Positions 47,703 through 55,525 of a stretch of 55,564 bases of DNA are shown in pieces. The stretch covers positions 1 to 55,564 of IMG/VR virus record IMGVR_UViG_3300034251_000009; one strand, 5' to 3'. A program made the translations under genes and the position numbers. The notes beneath the pieces were generated by a model. That model was not told the origin of the DNA, ran no database searches, and worked only from the letters and a program-made list of their open reading frames with translations. Numbering within the stretch: position 1 is the first letter of the stretch; every line of letters begins with the position of its first letter. The DNA is from a virus.

Positions 47703-48379
47703 CGGGCCACCGCCTCGGCGGCGCGGCGCGCCTTGTTGGCGGCCCTGGTGGCGGCGGAGATACGCCCCCGCATCCGTTCCATGAGGTTCGGCTCACCGAT
47801 GAGCTCGAGCTCCGGTGCCTTGACGACCACCTCGCCGGGTGAGCCGTCGTTCATCTTGCGGACCCGGGCGATTCGATCAGCGTCGTCGCGGTGGTAGCGG
47901 CCGGCGCACATCATGTCGGTCGTATAGCCGCGCTCGTCCGGCTTCCACCAGGCGTCGTGGAACCGAGACCAGATCAGCCAGCCGTCACTGCGGATGACGG
48001 CGCGGCTGACCGCTTCCAGGTCCCGGCCGTACAGCGGTGCCCCGCCGGTGACGTCGTAGAGACCGTCGCCGAACTCGGTGACGTACGCACGGATCCGCTC
48101 TGCGGCGCGCGTGGCGTCCGGGATGGTGCGGTCGTCCAGCTCGGCGATGCCGTCCGGCTGGTGCGGGACCGGCTCGACGTGGGTCAGAGCGACGCAGGAC
48201 GCTTCGCCGGTGACCCAGACGACAGGCGTGTGCCCGCTGAGTAGCGCGGCCGCGGATCGGGTCGTGCTGAACTTTCCGCGACCCTCGCGGACGCCGGTCC
48301 AGTACTGAACGTGGGCGCCGATCATGTTGTCGCGGTTGAAGGCGTCGACCGCGTCGGCGGTCCTCTTGGTGGTGCTCAT
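47699..48379 (-). CDS. Hypothetical protein
   Basis: 226 residues. YWTGVREGRGKFSTTRSAAALLSGHTPVVWVTG at the N terminus is a pattern seen in several actinophage proteins; the middle has DGWLIWSRFHDAWW and a basic helical end. Its function is unknown. ATG at 48379 overlaps the preceding stop. Confidence 0.72.
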   Translation of the reverse strand: MSTTKRTADAVDAFNRDNMIGAHVQYWTGVREGRGKFSTTRSAAALLSGHTPVVWVTGEASCVALTHVEPVPHQPDGIAELDDRTIPDATRAAERIRAYVTEFGDGLYDVTGGAPLYGRDLEAVSRAVIRSDGWLIWSRFHDAWWKPDERGYTTDMMCAGRYHRDDADRIARVRKMNDGSPGEVVVKAPELELIGEPNLMERMRGRISAATRAANKARRAAEAVAR

Positions 48380-48705
48380 CGGGTCCTCCCGTTGCGGGTG
48401 GTGGGTTCGGGGGATTTGCGGGGCTGCGGGATCCGGGCCGGTCCGGCGTTGGTCGGCCGGCGGCGGGGCAGGGCGGCAGCGGCGGGCATGCTTTCGAGGC
48501 GCAGCCCGGCGGTGATGACGTAGATGGTTCGGTGGTCGACGGCGTGGTCGCGGTCGTCGAGCTCGTAGCCGACGAGGTGGCTGCCTGCGCCGACGACCTC
48601 ATCGACGTGGGCGAGCCGGAACCGGATGGGCCGGAAGCCGTGGGGTACGCCGCAGGCGGCGCCGACCCGGTAGATGGCGCCGGGGATCAGCTCGGGGGCG
48701 GTCAT
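48376..48705 (-). CDS. Hypothetical protein
   Basis: 109 residues from ATG at 48705. ELIPGAIYRVGAACGVPHGFRPIRFRLAHVDEV and LVGYELDDRDHAVDHRTIYV in pieces suggest a small beta-barrel (WYL/Sm-like size). Proline-rich basic tail. Function unknown. Confidence 0.68.
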   Translation of the reverse strand: MTAPELIPGAIYRVGAACGVPHGFRPIRFRLAHVDEVVGAGSHLVGYELDDRDHAVDHRTIYVITAGLRLESMPAAAALPRRRPTNAGPARIPQPRKSPEPTTRNGRTR

Positions 48706-49073
48706 CGGCCCTCCCCGTTGGCGTGCCGTTCGAGGGCTTCGAGGACTTCGGCGACGGTGTCCGCGGGCAGCCCGGGCTGAGCCGGCAGGAACTCGGTCCA
48801 GCGGGGCAGCCGGACAGTGTCGTCCTGGCCGCTGAGGAGTTCGTTGACGGCGTGGATGGCGGTGTCGCGCTGCTGGGCGATCTGGCTCAGGTCGTGGTCG
48901 GCCTGGGCCCGGGCCGCCCGGGCGTCGTGCAACTTGCACGTGGCCACGTCGCGTTCCTTGCGGGCTTCGTCGCGCTGCCAGATGAGGTCGCCGCGGGCGA
49001 GGACCAGGATCAGGACGGCGACCCCGAGGGTGATGATGAGCATGGCCGCGACGCCGAAGATGACGACGGTCAT
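48702..49073 (-). CDS. Membrane-anchored coiled-coil protein
   Basis: 123 residues from ATG at 49073. One N-terminal helix (VVIFGVAAMLIITLGVAVLILVLA), then a coiled coil (QRDEARKERDVATCKLHDAR) and an acidic end. It overlaps the methyltransferase gene by four bases. Function unknown. Confidence 0.7.
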   Translation of the reverse strand: MTVVIFGVAAMLIITLGVAVLILVLARGDLIWQRDEARKERDVATCKLHDARAARAQADHDLSQIAQQRDTAIHAVNELLSGQDDTVRLPRWTEFLPAQPGLPADTVAEVLEALERHANGEGR

Positions 49074-49753
49074 GCCGTCACCTCGCTCGCTGCCAGGTGA
49101 CGGAGGAGCTGGGCGCCGATGAACTGGGTGTAGACCGGCGGGATGGATTCGCGGGCCCCGTCGCGGTTCATCCAGGTCACGCCCATGTCGCGCTTGACGT
49201 AGCCTTCGCCGCCGTTGAAGTTGCCGACGGCGTGGTACCAGTCGCCGTCGCGGACGGGGCGGCCCATCTTCACCGTCGGGTGCAGGTGCCGCGGGTGCAG
49301 CGGCACGGTGAGTGGCATGCTGGATTCGAAGAGGCGGTGCCGGTAGGTGTGCAGGCCGAACATGGCCCCGCACAGCTTCACGGGGTCAATGAGCGGGTCG
49401 TCGTCGATGCCCTCGGCGGGGACGTTCTCGATGACGTAGGCGACGCCGGACGCGATCATCAGCTCGCGGGTGGGGGCGATCAGCTTCGGGTGCTCGCGGC
49501 CGCGGATCTTCTGCGCCTTGGTGCGCCGCTGGCACGGCGGTGAGCCTGCAACCAGGCGGACCGGCCGGCCACGCCAGGTCATCCCGGCGCCGATCAGGTC
49601 GGAGAGGAACACCAGTGCGTCGGCCTGGACAAACTCGTACGGGTAAAGCGGCTGCGGGTCCTTGTCGACGCCGAGCAGGTCGAATCCGGCCAGGTCGAAG
49701 CCGCGGGATGCGCCGCCCTGGCAGCAGTAGAGGTCGACGGCAAGGGGCCTCAT
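49070..49753 (-). CDS. C5-cytosine DNA methyltransferase-like protein
   Basis: 227 residues from ATG at 49753. SAM-binding motif AVDLYCCQGGASRGF, catalytic SPPCQ at 71-75 (Cys74), and IENVP with E109. It is shorter than bacterial C5-methyltransferases and its target recognition region is reduced, as in other phage methylases. May protect phage DNA from restriction. ATG overlaps the preceding stop. Confidence 0.85.
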   Translation of the reverse strand: MRPLAVDLYCCQGGASRGFDLAGFDLLGVDKDPQPLYPYEFVQADALVFLSDLIGAGMTWRGRPVRLVAGSPPCQRRTKAQKIRGREHPKLIAPTRELMIASGVAYVIENVPAEGIDDDPLIDPVKLCGAMFGLHTYRHRLFESSMPLTVPLHPRHLHPTVKMGRPVRDGDWYHAVGNFNGGEGYVKRDMGVTWMNRDGARESIPPVYTQFIGAQLLRHLAASEVTA

Positions 49754-49995
49754 GCGGTCACCTGCCACTGGCCGATGGCCAGCGCGGTCCAGACGGCTTC
49801 GGCGGCCGCGAGCCGGTACCGGTCGTTGTCGGTGGCCCGGCCGGCGGCGGTGGCCTCGCGGTACCGGTCGCCGGCCTGTTGGAGTTCGACGGCGGCCTGG
49901 TAGCGGGGCCCGCCGGCGGCGAGGAGTTCAGCGACGGCGGTTTGGCTGCGGGTTTTGTGGCGGACGGCGGTGTGGAGGCTGATGGGCTGGGTCAC
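49750..49995 (-). CDS. Hypothetical helical protein
   Basis: 81 residues, alanine-rich with conserved-looking TQPISLHTAVRHKTRSQTAV. Overlaps its neighbours by four bases. No domain recognised. Confidence 0.68.
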   Translation of the reverse strand: MTQPISLHTAVRHKTRSQTAVAELLAAGGPRYQAAVELQQAGDRYREATAAGRATDNDRYRLAAAEAVWTALAIGQWQVTA

Positions 49996-50336
49996 GACGC
50001 ACCGTCCTCAACCAGGACACAGCAGACCCGGCACGAGCACTCGTGGTTCATTGCTCCCGGCACGAACGGCAGGGAGCACGGCGTCGTGCCGTGGCAGAAG
50101 GATCCGCAGGCGCCGAACTGGACAGGCGTGAAGTCGTCCTTCTCGCTGGCGCAGGTGATGCACTGGCGGAGCACCCATGGGCGTTCGCCGCCGACGCCGT
50201 CGTCCCCTGGGAAACCGACGTGCCGCAGGTAGCGGTGGCCGGGCTGGATGACCGGCACAGCGTCCTCGCTGGAGTGCATCTGACAGAAGGAGCAGAAGTG
50301 CGCGATGCGGGCGGTGATGCCCTTCGTGCTGCTCAC
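49992..50336 (-). CDS. Cysteine-rich zinc-binding hypothetical protein
   Basis: 114 residues. Cys pairs CSFC, CITC, CGSFCHGTTPC and CSCRVCC suggest two or more zinc sites, with HRYLRHVGFPGDDG between them. Recurrent in actinophage early regions; function unknown. Confidence 0.72.
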   Translation of the reverse strand: MSSTKGITARIAHFCSFCQMHSSEDAVPVIQPGHRYLRHVGFPGDDGVGGERPWVLRQCITCASEKDDFTPVQFGACGSFCHGTTPCSLPFVPGAMNHECSCRVCCVLVEDGAS

Positions 50337-50542
50337 CGCGCACCGCCGATCCCGGCCGTGACCGTGCGGCGGGCCCGCTCGTAGTCGACGAGTTCCCGTT
50401 CCCGGGCGCCGAGGTCGGTGGCGTAGTTGCCTTCGGCGCGGGCGGCGAGGTGCTCGAACTGCAGGTCGTCGGCGGTGCGCAGCTGCCGCTCGAAGTTGGC
50501 GAGGACGGTGTTGGTGAGTGCGGTCATCTGCTCGGGGCTCAT
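50333..50542 (-). CDS. Small helical protein
   Basis: 69 residues from ATG at 50542 (SPEQMTALTNTVLANFERQL). Helical, acidic and basic by turns. Overlaps its neighbours. Function unknown. Confidence 0.65.
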   Translation of the reverse strand: MSPEQMTALTNTVLANFERQLRTADDLQFEHLAARAEGNYATDLGARERELVDYERARRTVTAGIGGAR

Positions 50543-50700
50543 CGCTGCCTCCTGAACCATGCGTCCAGCGCCTGGTCCTCGGCTTTCATCCCAGCGCGGA
50601 ACCAGTCCTTGTCCCCTCGCGTCTTGGCGTCTGCGATCGCTTTGGCCTTCGCCGCCTCGGCGAGCTCGAGGGGGTTCTCGTCTGCAGGTTGACGGCTCAT
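50539..50700 (-). CDS. Small helical protein
   Basis: 53 residues (MSRQPADENPLELAEAAKAK start, WFRAGMKAEDQALDAWFRRQR end). ATG overlaps the preceding stop. Function unknown. Confidence 0.65.
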   Translation of the reverse strand: MSRQPADENPLELAEAAKAKAIADAKTRGDKDWFRAGMKAEDQALDAWFRRQR

Positions 50701-51053
50701 CGGGTGCCGCCCGACTTCGCGGTGGACCCGATGAGCAGCTCGGAGAAGCCGCCCTCGTCGAACCGCTCGATGAACTCCTCGACCGCGTCCGGCGTGCGGA
50801 CCAGGCAGGTGTAGGCGCCGCCGTGGCCGAACCGCAGGGTGGCGATGTTGCCGCTGACCGCGACGGAGTGCAGGCCCAGGTCGGAGCGCATCAGGTAGGT
50901 GGCGATGGGGCAGGTGCCCTCGTTGCAGCGGTCCCCGCGGATCCCGGCGTCGACCAGGGTCCGGGCGATCGCGGCGGGGGTGTCGCCGAGGGCTGCGAGC
51001 AGCCGTGCGGCGCGGTCGCGGGTGGTGTCCGTGGTGGACACGACGGGGTTCAC
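50697..51053 (-). CDS. Hypothetical protein
   Basis: 118 residues. RDRAARLLAALGDTPAAIARTLVDAGIRG in pieces is helical; CNEGTCPIATYLMRSDLG and LRFGHGGAYTCLVRTPDAVEEFIERFDEGGF suggest an alpha/beta fold with conserved cysteines. Actinophage-type early protein; function unknown. Confidence 0.72.
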   Translation of the reverse strand: MNPVVSTTDTTRDRAARLLAALGDTPAAIARTLVDAGIRGDRCNEGTCPIATYLMRSDLGLHSVAVSGNIATLRFGHGGAYTCLVRTPDAVEEFIERFDEGGFSELLIGSTAKSGGTR

Positions 51054-51415
51054 GCGTCATCACCGGCCTCACGGACGGCGCCGTGCACCACGTAGGTGAC
51101 GTGATAGGAGCCGAGGTCGGCGTCGTATCCGTGGGTCAGCTGGTAGCGCGCAGAGGCGGAGTTCGGGTCGAAGCGCATGTAGGAGGTCGCGCCCAGCTCC
51201 CCTTCGGTCAGTTCGAGCTTCTCGCCGACCGATCGGATGAGGTCGCGTCCCGCGTCGTCCAGGTCGCCGTAGATGGAGTGCTGGGCGTGGATGCTGTTCG
51301 GGACCGGCAGGTCCGGGTTGCTTTCGAGGAAGTCGGCGAGGGCGCGGATGCCGGCGACGACGTCGGCGCGGCGCTGCTCGGCGGACTCGGTGGGTGTGGT
51401 GGGCTGATCGGTCAT
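51050..51415 (-). CDS. Hypothetical protein
   Basis: 121 residues. ADVVAGIRALADFLESNPDLPVP is a pattern common in actinophage and plasmid proteins; the C terminus GSYHVTYVVHGAVREAGDD is beta-rich. It is first after the hairpin at 51438-51472. Function unknown. Confidence 0.74.
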   Translation of the reverse strand: MTDQPTTPTESAEQRRADVVAGIRALADFLESNPDLPVPNSIHAQHSIYGDLDDAGRDLIRSVGEKLELTEGELGATSYMRFDPNSASARYQLTHGYDADLGSYHVTYVVHGAVREAGDDA

Positions 51416-51573
51416 GGGATACTGCCCTTCGGTTGGTGCCCTCAGCGCTGCTTCGTGGCTGGTGCTGAGGGCATTGCTGTGTGGTGCGGGGGTTTGCGCC
51501 GCCCGGGCCGGACGGCGTCTCGCCGGCGCGGTAGGGACGGGCCGGAACGGGCACGGCCGACCCGGGCGGAGTT
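51416..51573. other. Intergenic region between antirepressor and early operon
   Basis: 158 bases with no credible gene. Besides the hairpin it holds GC-rich sequence only; a promoter for the early leftward genes may lie here, but no clear -35/-10 pair is visible. Confidence 0.4.
51438..51472 (-). terminator. Hairpin between antirepressor and early genes
   Basis: GCCCTCAGC at 51438-51446 pairs perfectly with GCTGAGGGC at 51464-51472. It could terminate or attenuate leftward transcription after the antirepressor. No U tract is seen, so antitermination or RNA processing is also possible. Confidence 0.6.
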
Positions 51574-52338
51574 CTAGGTGACCGGGGCGCGCAACGCCTG
51601 CCAGGCCTGGTCGAACAGGGGGCGGTCGGCCTCGGTGTAGCCGTAGACCGAGCGCAGGGCGCCGTCGACGAACCGGTCCACCTTCTGCGGGTCGCGGCCG
51701 TGGGCGCCGACGTACAGGCCCTTGACGCGGACGCCGAGCTTGGTCGACACCGACCGCAGTTCGGAGCCCTTGATCCCCTTGTCCTGCAGGTATTCGCCGA
51801 CGGTCAGCGGACGGGACGCCGGGTCGATCTCGGGCTCTTCGCCCAGGGCGCGGGCCGCGACGTGCCGGGCCTTGGCCTCGAGCCAGGCGCCGTCGACCAG
51901 GCCGCGCAGCGACTGGAGCACGCGGGCCTGCCCCTCGGCCCGGTTGATGAGGTCGGCCAGCTGGTCCTCGGTGGCGCGGGAGTTGATCGCGCCGCCTTTG
52001 GTCCAGTACGCCTCGATGGCGTCCGCGACCTCGGACTGGTAGGCGATGAGGATCGGACGCGCCTCGTCGGAGACGCGCTTCTCGTCGATGGTGGCGAGGA
52101 GCATCAGGAAGGTCCGGACGTCAACGGTGGCGTGCTCGCGGGCCTGGATGTCGCCGGGGACCTGCGTAGTCACCGTGACTACGCGGCCCCAGGACCTGCC
52201 TTTGAGCTTGCGCAGCTGGTTGGAGTAGTTGATCCCCAGAGGCTCGACGGCTGGCCGCAGGAAGATCTGGGGTTTGCCGTCGACGTCGGTCGCGAGGACC
52301 TCGCCGCCGTTGAAAGGGATGCGAACGATGTCGGTCAT
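51574..52338 (-). CDS. Phage antirepressor (P22 AR N-terminal domain)
   Basis: 254 residues. The N-terminal IVRIPFNGGEVLATDVDGKPQIFLRPAVEPLGINYSNQLRKL in pieces, with TVDVRTFLMLLATIDEKRVS, matches the antirepressor N-terminal domain. The C-terminal half has HTH-like LTVGEYLQDKGIKGSELRSV. It can counter the repressor at 52870. Location in the immunity region fits. Confidence 0.85.
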   Translation of the reverse strand: MTDIVRIPFNGGEVLATDVDGKPQIFLRPAVEPLGINYSNQLRKLKGRSWGRVVTVTTQVPGDIQAREHATVDVRTFLMLLATIDEKRVSDEARPILIAYQSEVADAIEAYWTKGGAINSRATEDQLADLINRAEGQARVLQSLRGLVDGAWLEAKARHVAARALGEEPEIDPASRPLTVGEYLQDKGIKGSELRSVSTKLGVRVKGLYVGAHGRDPQKVDRFVDGALRSVYGYTEADRPLFDQAWQALRAPVT

Positions 52339-52502
52339 GCTGCTGTCCTCTGCGGGTCAGCCGGGTCCGACTGGGAGCACGTGGTCGCGGCCTTGCGGGC
52401 GGCGATGGCGACGCGGATCCGGGCGAGGGTGGCGCTGAGTCGCTCGGTGACCTCGCGGCCCTTGTCGCTGTCGGGGTCCAGCGGTGTGACCTGGGCGGGC
52501 AT
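52335..52502 (-). CDS. Small helical protein of the immunity region
   Basis: 55 residues, MPAQVTPLDPDSDKGREVTE start, then RLSATLARIRVAIAARKAAT. ATG directly follows the previous stop with one shared base; stop overlaps the antirepressor start. Function unknown. Confidence 0.65.
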   Translation of the reverse strand: MPAQVTPLDPDSDKGREVTERLSATLARIRVAIAARKAATTCSQSDPADPQRTAA

Positions 52503-52768
52503 CAGAGGTCGCTCCCCTGGAAGTCGAAGAACCTGAGGGCGGTCTCCGGGCCGACGGCCTGGTAGACGGCGGCGATGAAGTGGGGTCCGGGGTTCTGCTT
52601 GCCGGCGCGGACGCGGCTCATGGTGGCGATGCCGCAGCCGATGAGGCGGGCCTTCTTGACGTTGCTGTCGTAGCCGCGCGGCTCGGTGTAGGCGTCGAAC
52701 TCGCTGGTCAGAAACCTGACGACGCGCTTCGGCGCGGCCGGGGGGCTCGGCGTCGCTGTTCCGTTCAT
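52502..52768 (-). CDS. Cro-like or excise-like HTH protein
   Basis: 88 residues from ATG at 52768. The HTH-like part is KKARLIGCGIATMSRVRAGKQNPGPHFIAAV (read in pieces). First gene of the leftward early operon and divergent from the repressor; this is the Cro position. Promoter TTGCTA-N18-TAGCGT places the start only a few bases from the TSS, so the mRNA is nearly leaderless. Confidence 0.72.
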   Translation of the reverse strand: MNGTATPSPPAAPKRVVRFLTSEFDAYTEPRGYDSNVKKARLIGCGIATMSRVRAGKQNPGPHFIAAVYQAVGPETALRFFDFQGSDL

Positions 52769-52775
52769 GGGAGGA

Positions 52776-52805
52776 ACGCTAGACCTATCCGTCCGTGGAT
52801 AGCAA
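52776..52805 (-). promoter_or_regulatory. Leftward early promoter with overlapping operator
   Basis: On the minus strand: -35 TTGCTA (52805-52800), 18-base spacer, -10 TAGCGT (52781-52776). It overlaps the inverted repeat CTATCC (52785-52790)/GGATAG (52797-52802), a 6-base-spaced dyad. The repressor from 52870 would block this promoter. Confidence 0.7.
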
Positions 52806-52852
52806 CAGAACATGCGTCATCTGAAGGGGTGGTTTCCGGGGACGGATCGGAC

Positions 52853-52858
52853 TAGTTA
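52853..52858 (+). promoter_or_regulatory. Candidate -10 box of the repressor promoter
   Basis: TAGTTA lies 11 bases before the ATG at 52870, giving an almost leaderless transcript. GGACGGAT at 52840-52847, the same half-site as in the main operator, is in the spacer and suggests autoregulation. The -35 is weak (TGGTTT). Confidence 0.5.
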
Positions 52859-52869
52859 GCCTTCCGTTC

Positions 52870-53400
52870 ATGGAAGACATGACCATGAGTGGATACGCCC
52901 GTCACCGAGGGACGGCGGTGGTGATCCCCCGTCCGCGACCCGCCGGGGACGACCTACGCCTAGACTCCTTCCACATGCGGAAAGGGTCGGACGAGCCAAC
53001 GGAGTTCGGATACTTCGTCATGGCCAAGATGGCGGAGCACGACCCGCCTCTGAGCCAGGCCGAGCTGGCCCGGCGTACCGGCGTGGGTCAGGCCACCATC
53101 TCGCGGTGGATCTTCTCCCCCGGCCGGCCGAACTCGGAGAAGCTGCGCCTGCTCGCCAATACCCTCGGCGTGGACTACACCCAGCTGCTGACCATCGCCG
53201 GGTACGGGGCGCCCTCCGAGGACATCACCGACGCGCTGTCCGAGCTCCGCCCGGAGGTCGACCCGCTGTCCGGGGAGCTGTCGGCGATGCTCGCGCCGGG
53301 CTCCGCACTGAGCGATGAGGACCGCGCGTTTCTGCGCCATACGGTCGACCGGTTGATCGACCCTTATCGAAGGACCATGCGCCGTCGCCGTTCAGCGTGA
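52870..53400 (+). CDS. XRE-family immunity repressor
   Basis: 176 residues. A central HTH at about 61-100 (LSQAELARRTGVGQATISRW, then LRLLANTLGVDYTQLL). Internal ATGs at 52879, 52885 and 52975 are possible alternative starts; the first is favoured by position of the -10 box. The C-terminal third is acidic then basic and lacks a peptidase-type self-cleavage pattern. Divergent from the Cro-like gene and preceding the integrase, it is the obvious lysogeny repressor. Confidence 0.85.
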   Translation: MEDMTMSGYARHRGTAVVIPRPRPAGDDLRLDSFHMRKGSDEPTEFGYFVMAKMAEHDPPLSQAELARRTGVGQATISRWIFSPGRPNSEKLRLLANTLGVDYTQLLTIAGYGAPSEDITDALSELRPEVDPLSGELSAMLAPGSALSDEDRAFLRHTVDRLIDPYRRTMRRRRSA

Positions 53401-53547
53401 ATATTCGGTTACCCCGAAGGGTTGATCGCATCCGGACGGTGATCCACGATGGTGCATTGCCTTCCATCTACGGATAGTCCGGACCGCGCTACGCGTAGTG
53501 ATCTTGGAGGGTGTCACCTGGGGGGATCATCGTCCGAAGGGGAGGAC
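53401..53547. other. Intergenic region with operator half-site
   Basis: 147 bases. ACGGATAG at 53470-53477 repeats the operator half-site. A perfect palindrome CTACGCGTAG lies at 53490-53499. A promoter for the downstream membrane protein and integrase is expected, but only weak -35/-10 pairs are seen. Confidence 0.45.
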
Positions 53548-53955
53548 ATGCACAAGCTACGTATCGTCGGCATCGGGGCCGCCATCACGTCCGCCCTCTG
53601 TGCCATCGCAGCCATCTGCGCCCACCACTACGAACTGCCGTTGGCCAGGGCATATCTGGTCGTGACCGCTGCCGGTGCGGGGTTCTCGGTCATGCCGATC
53701 TACTGCACGACGGTCGCCGTACGTGCCTTGCGGGGAGCCCGCGAAGAGGTCCACGACATCGTCACCGCGGAGACCCGGGCCCTGCATCGGGCCATGGTCG
53801 TCACCATGGAGCAATACGGTGACAGGAGGGCCGTAGACGCGGTCATTGCCGCCGAACGGCGCCACGCGCTGAACGAACGGGGCGTGGAAACCACCGATTT
53901 GCAGTACGTCGGACGGGTGAACACCGGCAACGTGACGCCCATACGTAAACCCTGA
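53548..53955 (+). CDS. Two-span membrane protein between repressor and integrase
   Basis: 135 residues from ATG at 53548 with GGGGAGG upstream. Two hydrophobic helices at about 5-25 and 35-58 (AAITSALCAIAAICA; LARAYLVVTAAGAGFSVMPI), then a helical cytoplasmic tail (REEVHDIVTAETRALHRAMV). Its stop overlaps the integrase ATG, so both are coexpressed, probably in lysogens. Superinfection exclusion is one possibility, not shown. Confidence 0.75.
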   Translation: MHKLRIVGIGAAITSALCAIAAICAHHYELPLARAYLVVTAAGAGFSVMPIYCTTVAVRALRGAREEVHDIVTAETRALHRAMVVTMEQYGDRRAVDAVIAAERRHALNERGVETTDLQYVGRVNTGNVTPIRKP

Positions 53956-55415
53956 TGGCCGGTAGTCGTGCACGGCTGGCCGCGGTGCCGCAACGGCCGC
54001 TGCGGGTGGTGCTCTACGTGCGGGTCAGCGCGCTGATGGGCCGCGGGGGACGCGAGAACTTCCACAGCCCGGACGTGCAGATCGGTGCGATGCGCCGGCT
54101 GACCGAGAAGATGCGCGAGATCGCCGTCGTCCAGGACCTCGACCGCGGCGGTCGCAACTTCGACCGTGAGGGCATCATCCGGATCCGCCGTATGGCCGAG
54201 CGCGGTGAGGTGGACGCCCTGGCCGTCTATGACGTCAGCCGTCTCGGCCGCAACGTGCGCGAGTCCCTGGAGTTCCTCGCCGACCTCGCCGACCGCGGGG
54301 TGGTCATCCTCAGCGCCAGCGAGCACGTCGACACCTCCGATCCCGCAGGCCGGCTGATGCTGACCAACATGCTGGCCATCGCCGAGTACCGCTCGGATGA
54401 GATCGGCCGGTCCTGGTCGGCGGCGATCGCCCGGCGCGCCGAGAAGGGCGTGCACCACGGCAACCCGATCGGCTACACCCGCGTGGACGGCAAGCTGCGC
54501 CCCGACCCGATCCTGGGCCCGGCCGTGGCAAAGATGTGGGCCGACTACGCCGCCGGGCTGCCCATTTCGCAGATCTGCCGCGAGCTCGCCGCGGTGCGGG
54601 GCGGGAAGATGCAGGCCAGCATCGTCAAGAAGGCGTTCCGCCGGCCCGTCTACCTCGGCCATGTGGTCGCCGACGGGCAGGTCGTCGTCCGTGACGCGCA
54701 CCCCGCGCTGGTCGACCAGGCCACCTGGGAGATCGTGCAGTTGCGTCTGGCCGCCGACCGGACCACCCCGCCCCGGGCGCTGCAGGTGACCTGGGCGCTG
54801 GTCGGTATCGCCTTCTGCCCCTGCGGTGCCCGCCTGCAGCGCAACCCACGCCTGCGCAAGGGTGTGCTCGAGCAGCGGCTCAAGTGCGGCAAGGGCCCGT
54901 CGCGGGGCATCGTCGGCGAGCACTGCCCGGGTATCGGGTTCCCGATGATGGACCGGATCCAGGACGAGGTGCTGCGCCAGGTCGCCGAGTACGTCCGGCA
55001 GTTGCGTACCGACGACGTGGCCCGCTCCGAGCAGCTGCTGCGCCGCACCAACGCGATGGCCGACGGCCGGGCGCTGCGCCGCCGCCTGTCCCACGTCCAG
55101 GAGGCTGTCGCCAAGCTGGCCCGGTCCTGGGCCCTGGGCGACCTGACCGACGACGAGTTCCGCCCGGCGACCGCGCAGCTGCGCTCGGAGGCGGAGGCGT
55201 TGCGGGCCCGGCTGGGCGAGCTCGGTGATGTCGAGTCGCGGCCCACCCCGGAGGAGGCGGCCTCGGCGGCGGAGGCGCTGGTGGAGATGTGGCCGGACAT
55301 GCTGGTCTCGGAGCGGAACCTGGCGCTGCGGGCGTTGGTGGAGCGGGTGGTGGTCAGGCGCGCGGATCGGTGGCGTGAGCCGGAGGCCGACCGGGTCATG
55401 ATCACCTGGCGTTAG
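53955..55415 (+). CDS. int: Large serine integrase
   Basis: 486 residues. Catalytic domain start LYVRVSALMGRGG with Ser25; VYDVSRLGRNVRESLEFL and DPAGRLMLTNMLAIAEYRSDE are further resolvase-domain signatures. A recombinase domain (GYTRVDGKLRPDPILGPAV) and a zinc ribbon (CPCGARLQRN ... LKCGKG ... HC) with coiled coil follow. It would recombine attP with a host attB without high-energy cofactors. attP should lie within the short noncoding gap next to its 3' end. Confidence 0.95.
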   Translation: MAGSRARLAAVPQRPLRVVLYVRVSALMGRGGRENFHSPDVQIGAMRRLTEKMREIAVVQDLDRGGRNFDREGIIRIRRMAERGEVDALAVYDVSRLGRNVRESLEFLADLADRGVVILSASEHVDTSDPAGRLMLTNMLAIAEYRSDEIGRSWSAAIARRAEKGVHHGNPIGYTRVDGKLRPDPILGPAVAKMWADYAAGLPISQICRELAAVRGGKMQASIVKKAFRRPVYLGHVVADGQVVVRDAHPALVDQATWEIVQLRLAADRTTPPRALQVTWALVGIAFCPCGARLQRNPRLRKGVLEQRLKCGKGPSRGIVGEHCPGIGFPMMDRIQDEVLRQVAEYVRQLRTDDVARSEQLLRRTNAMADGRALRRRLSHVQEAVAKLARSWALGDLTDDEFRPATAQLRSEAEALRARLGELGDVESRPTPEEAASAAEALVEMWPDMLVSERNLALRALVERVVVRRADRWREPEADRVMITWR

Positions 55416-55525
55416 TGCACGTCTGCGGGCTCTGACTACCGTGCAGGCAGTCCATCATCCAACACCGTTGTGCCTGGTCAAGGCCCTTTCGGGGTGGCGT
55501 TGTCACCACGCGGCAGGTGACCCCT
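55416..55525. other. Noncoding segment after the integrase; expected attP region
   Basis: On the circle this segment (continuing as 1-88 of the left copy) lies between the integrase stop and the converging leftward gene. Serine-integrase attP sites usually flank the int gene, so attP is expected here by position. A 6-bp inverted pair (TGCACG at 55416-55421, CGTGCA at 55439-55444) is visible, but the roughly 50-bp dyad typical of attP cannot be fixed without the attachment-site pair. Confidence 0.45.
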
